From Dipteronia dyeriana (taxonomy: Eukaryota > Streptophyta > Magnoliopsida > Sapindales > Sapindaceae), in contig CM065303.1 of assembly GCA_032871835.1 (NCBI GenBank), positions 57,264,597-57,328,596 of the forward strand: 64,000 bases of DNA, read 5' to 3'. A program made the translations under genes and the position numbers. A model generated the notes under the pieces. It was not told where the DNA came from and ran no database searches. It saw only the letters and a program-made list of their open reading frames with translations. Shown one piece after another: positions 59,612-64,000 of the stretch. Numbering within the stretch: the first letter of the stretch is position 1; each line of letters begins with the position of its first letter.

Positions 59612-62559
59612 GTATTTCTCTGCAGTGCCTTCATCTCTTCTACAAGCATATGCATGACATGAATGCTATATATATAAAAATGCTCTTTATTTTTTCTGCA
59701 ACTACATCACTTTCTGAAACTCTAGCCTCTGGATTCTATTTGCGGTTCTTGAAGGGAGACAAGGATATCGAAAGCAAAATAGCTACACTAAAAACTTAAA
59801 GCTTCCAATAATTCCACAAAATAATTTTAAACCTTATTGTATCTTTTTACGGGCTAAAAACGATGGAGTTCTAATTTGATTTGATTACGCGGGCGGTTTG
59901 CTATTAACTTGCAACAACACTATTAACTAGGGTCTACTATATAGACTAGAAGACTATTAAGATTAAATACACAGTGATTTGTTTGAATTAAAAAAATGAT
60001 CACTTTATATAAACATTCGTTTGTTTAATGCGATCGCACCTTTCAACGAAAAGATTATTGATATTGGTTTCATTAACTTCTCGAGTTATCACAAGTCAAC
60101 ACTCTTTTTTTTTCTTGTAATAAGAGTATGTCTAATGTAAAAAATGATTTGTGAAAAAAAAAATAATAGTATAGAATTAATAGATATTCTGTAAATAAAT
60201 CTTTCTTTAATGTAGGTATTCAACATCAAACGTTCTAAAAAAAAATGGCGTTGTCAATATGACTGTCTATTTCAGATGATCTGCTACATATCTTTTTTTC
60301 AATTGATCCAACAAATATTTAAAATTGATATTAATTTTTTATCTATTTTTTTTTTAAAATAAAAATAAAAATGGACACATTAATAAAAAAATTGTGAACA
60401 AACCACTTTTGTATTGAAGATACTTTAATATCTGTACAATTGAGTCAGATTAGTTGTAGTCATCAAACAATGTTGCATGTTTGAGTTTTATCTTTTCTCT
60501 CAACTTCCAAATTATAATAACTAAGAAAAGCCAAATTATCAGTTTTTATGTCGTAATTATTGTATAATTAAGTTAGAATTATAAATTTATATTGTTTTTA
60601 AGATTATCAAACATGTATGATAGGTGTTTTTTTTTTCTGAAAGAATGTAAATTAAGTTTGAGAGTTGAATTTTAAAGGTTATGCCTTTCTCATCGATATT
60701 AATATGTTTTCGTTTTAAAATTCACTATTATAATTATAAGGATCCAGGTATAAAAAAGCGTGTAAAGTTAAATTAGAGTTATGTAATTGTGTAATGCTAT
60801 ATTCGACGGAATCCATTAATTAATTGACGGGTCAATTGCATAAATATATAATCATATAATTAGGATGGATTCTAAATTTATCAATTTTCAATAGTTTGAT
60901 TGTTTTTATCAAACAATTCACTTTTTGGATGAAAATAGTCATAATGAAAAAAAAAAAAACTTTTATATAGGGATCCCTCAAGGTTCTAGTAAGCGCTAGA
61001 CACTAGTTGGACGAAGACCCAATATCTAACGCTTAGATCGATTAATTGGCGATTGATCGGTTTATAATTTTTTTATTATTATTTATTTTTCCTGTATAAA
61101 AAAAATTAAAAATTCAATATCCAATAAATTTCACAACCTCAACAATATTAGACTAAACAATTAATGAGTTAAACACTTAAACAATAGGCCCAAAACACAT
61201 GGATCCACAAGAATTCAAAACCCTAACACAAAACGGTGTGTTTTGAGTTAAGGTTATGATATAAAAACTGCATCATCTCAGTTTTTGTCCCCAAATAATC
61301 TTCTTGTCCTAAGCTACCTACAATCCCTAAAATCTTCTAATCTAACAAATACAAATACTAGATGGATGAAGACCAAATGAGTAACGATGACGGACGACAA
61401 TGACCTAGCGACGGTGGATGGCAGCTTTGGACGATGATAGATGAGTCGGTGAGAGGTCTGGTTCGTTTGGTCAAAGAGTGTTGGAGGCCTGAAGCCAACA
61501 TGTTGCTGTTTTTGGTGTAAAACACCCAAATCTGCCTAATATGGCCGATTTTTGGCTTTTGCCACGGCAGGAGGCCACCTAACTGCTAGCCGGCAATTAA
61601 TTGACTGATTTGGTTGATTTTTTGAACACTGATTTTTAACATAAAATAAGTATCTCAATGAATCATCGATTTAAATGAATTTTAATATAAATTTTTTTGA
61701 TGGATTATAAGTTTATTAAAATCTATTGATAAACAAAATTTGAAATTTTTTCAAGAAACACAACAATCGTTTTTTTTTTCATTTTTCCTATCATTTGCCT
61801 TTTTTTTTCTTATGCTTAATATTTAATAAAATTGGGTAAAATAGTTGCAATAGATGCTTGAAATTTTTTCAAATTTTGTTGAAAATTAGATTTCATTGAA
61901 CTTTTGTACCATAAAAATAAATCGGATCCAAATTCATTAAAATCAAAGGATTTCATAAAGATCCTTACTTTATGTTAAAATAAATGATTCCTTATAAAAG
62001 AACCACCGTATATATTAGAGGTCACAAACCCCTATTGTTAGAGGTCATAGACCAACAATGAAGGTCTATGTATAAACTTCAATAGAGGTGTATAGACCTC
62101 CATTGGAGGTCAACATACCTGCATTAATGGAGGTCTACGGCCTCCATTAGAAGAAAAAGAAGGGGAAAAAAAAGTAAAGTAGCGTGTTTAATTCAATGCA
62201 CTATTTTTTTTTTATTAAACACGTCAGTGTTTTGTATCGTTTTTGGATATTTTTCAAAATGGAAATCATGTTTTAAAAAATATAATATGATTTGTAGTGT
62301 TTTTTTAGCACTTTTTTAAAACGGAAAACGATGTAAAAATGTTTGGTTGTTTTTAAATGAATAAAAGAGTTGTCCAAAGAGAAAAGTTATAATTTGTTTT
62401 GAAATTAAAATTTTTAATTAACTTTTTCGTTATATATTACAAAAATTTACTTTTTTTTTTGTTTTCAAAAATGTTTTTGCAAAGTATGTAACCAAACAAC
62501 ATTAAATTTGTTTTATATATTTTGTAAATAATATTCGATATAAATAAAACGAATTCGGA
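59612..62559. other. AT-rich DNA without recognised genes
   Basis: If the SABATH-like exon is live, this is its first intron. A diverged repeat-like stretch (about 60970-61640, with CTAGTAAGCGCTAGACACTAG and CGATTAATTGGCGATTGATCGG) looks like an old transposon, without proven ends. A GAGGTC-rich stretch with partial self-complementarity lies at about 62025-62147. Confidence 0.35.
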
Positions 62560-62977
62560 TTATTACCGTTCACCATACGGAAATCCGAATTCAAGCGGAA
62601 GTAGGGATCGAACACCTGGAACTATATTACCGGTCGGAGGACGATCACATGATCGGAAAGTCCCCTCTGATCACAATGTAAGAACCCACACTTTGATCTT
62701 GGATGGGAGAAAATTGTACAGATTTTCTCCACATCTCTAAATTGTATTTTCTCTGTATTTTGTTCTCTGTATTTTGTTCTCTGATGAACTTGTACACATG
62801 CATTGTTTTGCACCCTCTTTTACATGATATTGCACACAAGCAATAGATTCTCAGACACACCAAAATTCATTTTTTCTTTACATTGCATATATAATACTTG
62901 CAATATCAAACAACTCATGCACATACACAATACATGTTGTTTGTGTATTCTTACTATATCTCAATCAATTTCTAACA
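62560..62977 (-). repeat. possible Ty1/copia LTR fragment
   Basis: On the minus strand the sequence starts TGTTAGAAATTGATTGAG, a wording common at the start of plant copia LTRs, and further on has an ACTTCCGCTTGAATTCGG part like late-LTR regions. No second LTR, primer site or target duplication is found. A 16-bp unit TCTCTGTATTTTGTTC occurs twice in tandem near 62749-62780. Confidence 0.35.
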
Positions 62978-63661
62978 CTGATATATATATAGCAAAAAAC
63001 TGCTTATTGGATTTATGTTTGGGTTTTACATGTATGTCATAGGCATGGGTTTGGGTTTGGCCCATTTGGGTGTACAATGGGTCTCTAACCCATACCCAAA
63101 TATATTAACATATTTTAAAACAGAAAACCATTAGGTTTCAAACTACACTTAAACTTCTTCTTTTTGGATTAAACACACGAGGGTTTCCTTTTTAGTAAAA
63201 AAAAAAAACTCATAATTTTTGTTTTGTTATTCAAATCTCGATGGATTAATAGAGATTTGCAATGGCGGAATTCTATGAATCCATGGAGGGCTGTTGCAAA
63301 CCTTTATACAGATCTTCATGGATTCATGGAGGTCTAAATATATATCATTTAAAAAAATTAAAAATAAGGTAGATGATAAATTTATCGATTAACGAGAAAA
63401 GTTAATAAAAACAATGATCCGTGATATTTTGTAAAACTTCGATAAATGAATATTCAATTAATAATTAATATCCTCGGTAAAATAATAAAATATTCTGGTC
63501 TTAACTCAGATTAGTGTACTAAAATAATAACCTTCCTAAATACATAAGATAGTAATTTTGTTTAAAATTCTTTAAGAAACATTAAATATATAAATTAATA
63601 ATTAATGAATTATACAAAAGAATAGCACATGATCAATAATTCCTAATATATATAAACTTTT

Positions 63662-63823
63662 AACTTTAGAACTTATGTTTTCTCAATTCAGCTCATATAT
63701 AAGATTCATCCAAAGTCATTTGCTTTTCTTTTGTACCTAGCTAACTTTAGAACTTATGTTTTCTCAATTCAGCTCGTATATAAGATTCATCCAAAGTCAT
63801 TTGCTTTTCTTTTGTACCTAGCT
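63662..63823. repeat. 81-bp perfect-step tandem duplication
   Basis: The 81 bases starting AACTTTAGAACTTATG at 63662 are repeated at once from 63743 with a single change (CATATATAAG versus CGTATATAAG). The remaining DNA from 62978 and on to 64000 shows no gene. Confidence 0.92.
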
Positions 63824-64000
63824 AAATCGAACTCAACCTCATCCTTAATTTTTTACAAGGCATACACCACATTTGGTATATATATACATTAACTTTCAGG
63901 TAAATGATAGTGCTTGAAAAGTTATCAAATTTAATTCATACAGATTTCATTAAGTTTATAATCCACTATATATATATAGTGGTTTTTCTATCGGTATGTA

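Noticed and set aside
62025..62147. GAGGTC-rich stretch as a microRNA precursor
   Set aside because: Self-complementary pieces are short and interrupted. No stable long hairpin can be drawn by eye.
40204..64000. tRNA or rRNA genes
   Set aside because: No stretch with the A and B boxes of tRNA or conserved rRNA words was recognised on either strand.

Overview
This window looks like nuclear DNA of a flowering plant, most likely a eudicot. It is AT-rich, its one complete gene has introns and closely follows a plant MACPF protein family, and most of the rest is LTR retrotransposons and small DNA transposons. Species cannot be named from the sequence. I see no prokaryotic, organellar or viral genome features.

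Left part (1-8543): the 3' two-thirds of a decayed Ty1/copia element (1-3408) lies next to a frameshifted RING-H2 gene fragment (3451-3690). A non-coding array follows, made of four diverged units of about 1.0-1.2 kb (3861-8465).

Middle part (8544-40200): a nested retrotransposon cluster. Three copies (A1, A2, B) of one Ty3/gypsy Tat-type family are present. A1 runs on the plus strand; A2 and B run on the minus strand. A2 and B each carry, between pol and the 3' LTR, a multi-exon gene on the opposite strand with its own TATA box. A2's pol is cut by a minus-strand Ty1/copia element (D, 16570-25251). D's reverse transcriptase is in turn cut by a Mutator-like element with long terminal inverted repeats and a perfect 9-bp target duplication (19729-21242). 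D's 5' LTR is cut to 55 bp by B. B's antisense gene is split by a chromodomain-bearing gypsy element (C, 27124-35672), whose 3' LTR holds a solo LTR (27899-30002) with a perfect 5-bp duplication. Further LTR fragments follow to about 40 kb.

Right part (40373-64000): four hAT-type elements, each with a perfect 8-bp target duplication and subterminal arrays of CGGTT-like pentamers. The largest (41113-44081) contains two spliced-looking exons of the splicing factor gene SF3B2, so it looks like a gene-capturing (Pack-type) hAT. It ends 367 bp upstream of the only complete gene, an eight-exon MACPF-domain gene (44449-54123, 596 codons, closest to the Arabidopsis At1g14780/CAD1/NSL1 family). That gene's second intron is about 7 kb and holds a 21-bp minisatellite and another hAT element. 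Beyond it are a fourth hAT element, a 5'-truncated LINE with a 15-bp target duplication, and the first exon of a SABATH-type methyltransferase gene (59495-59611) with no second exon seen in the remaining 4.4 kb.

The genes form no pathway. The window is best read as one intact host gene, two or three gene fragments, and layered transposon insertions whose order can be worked out from target duplications.
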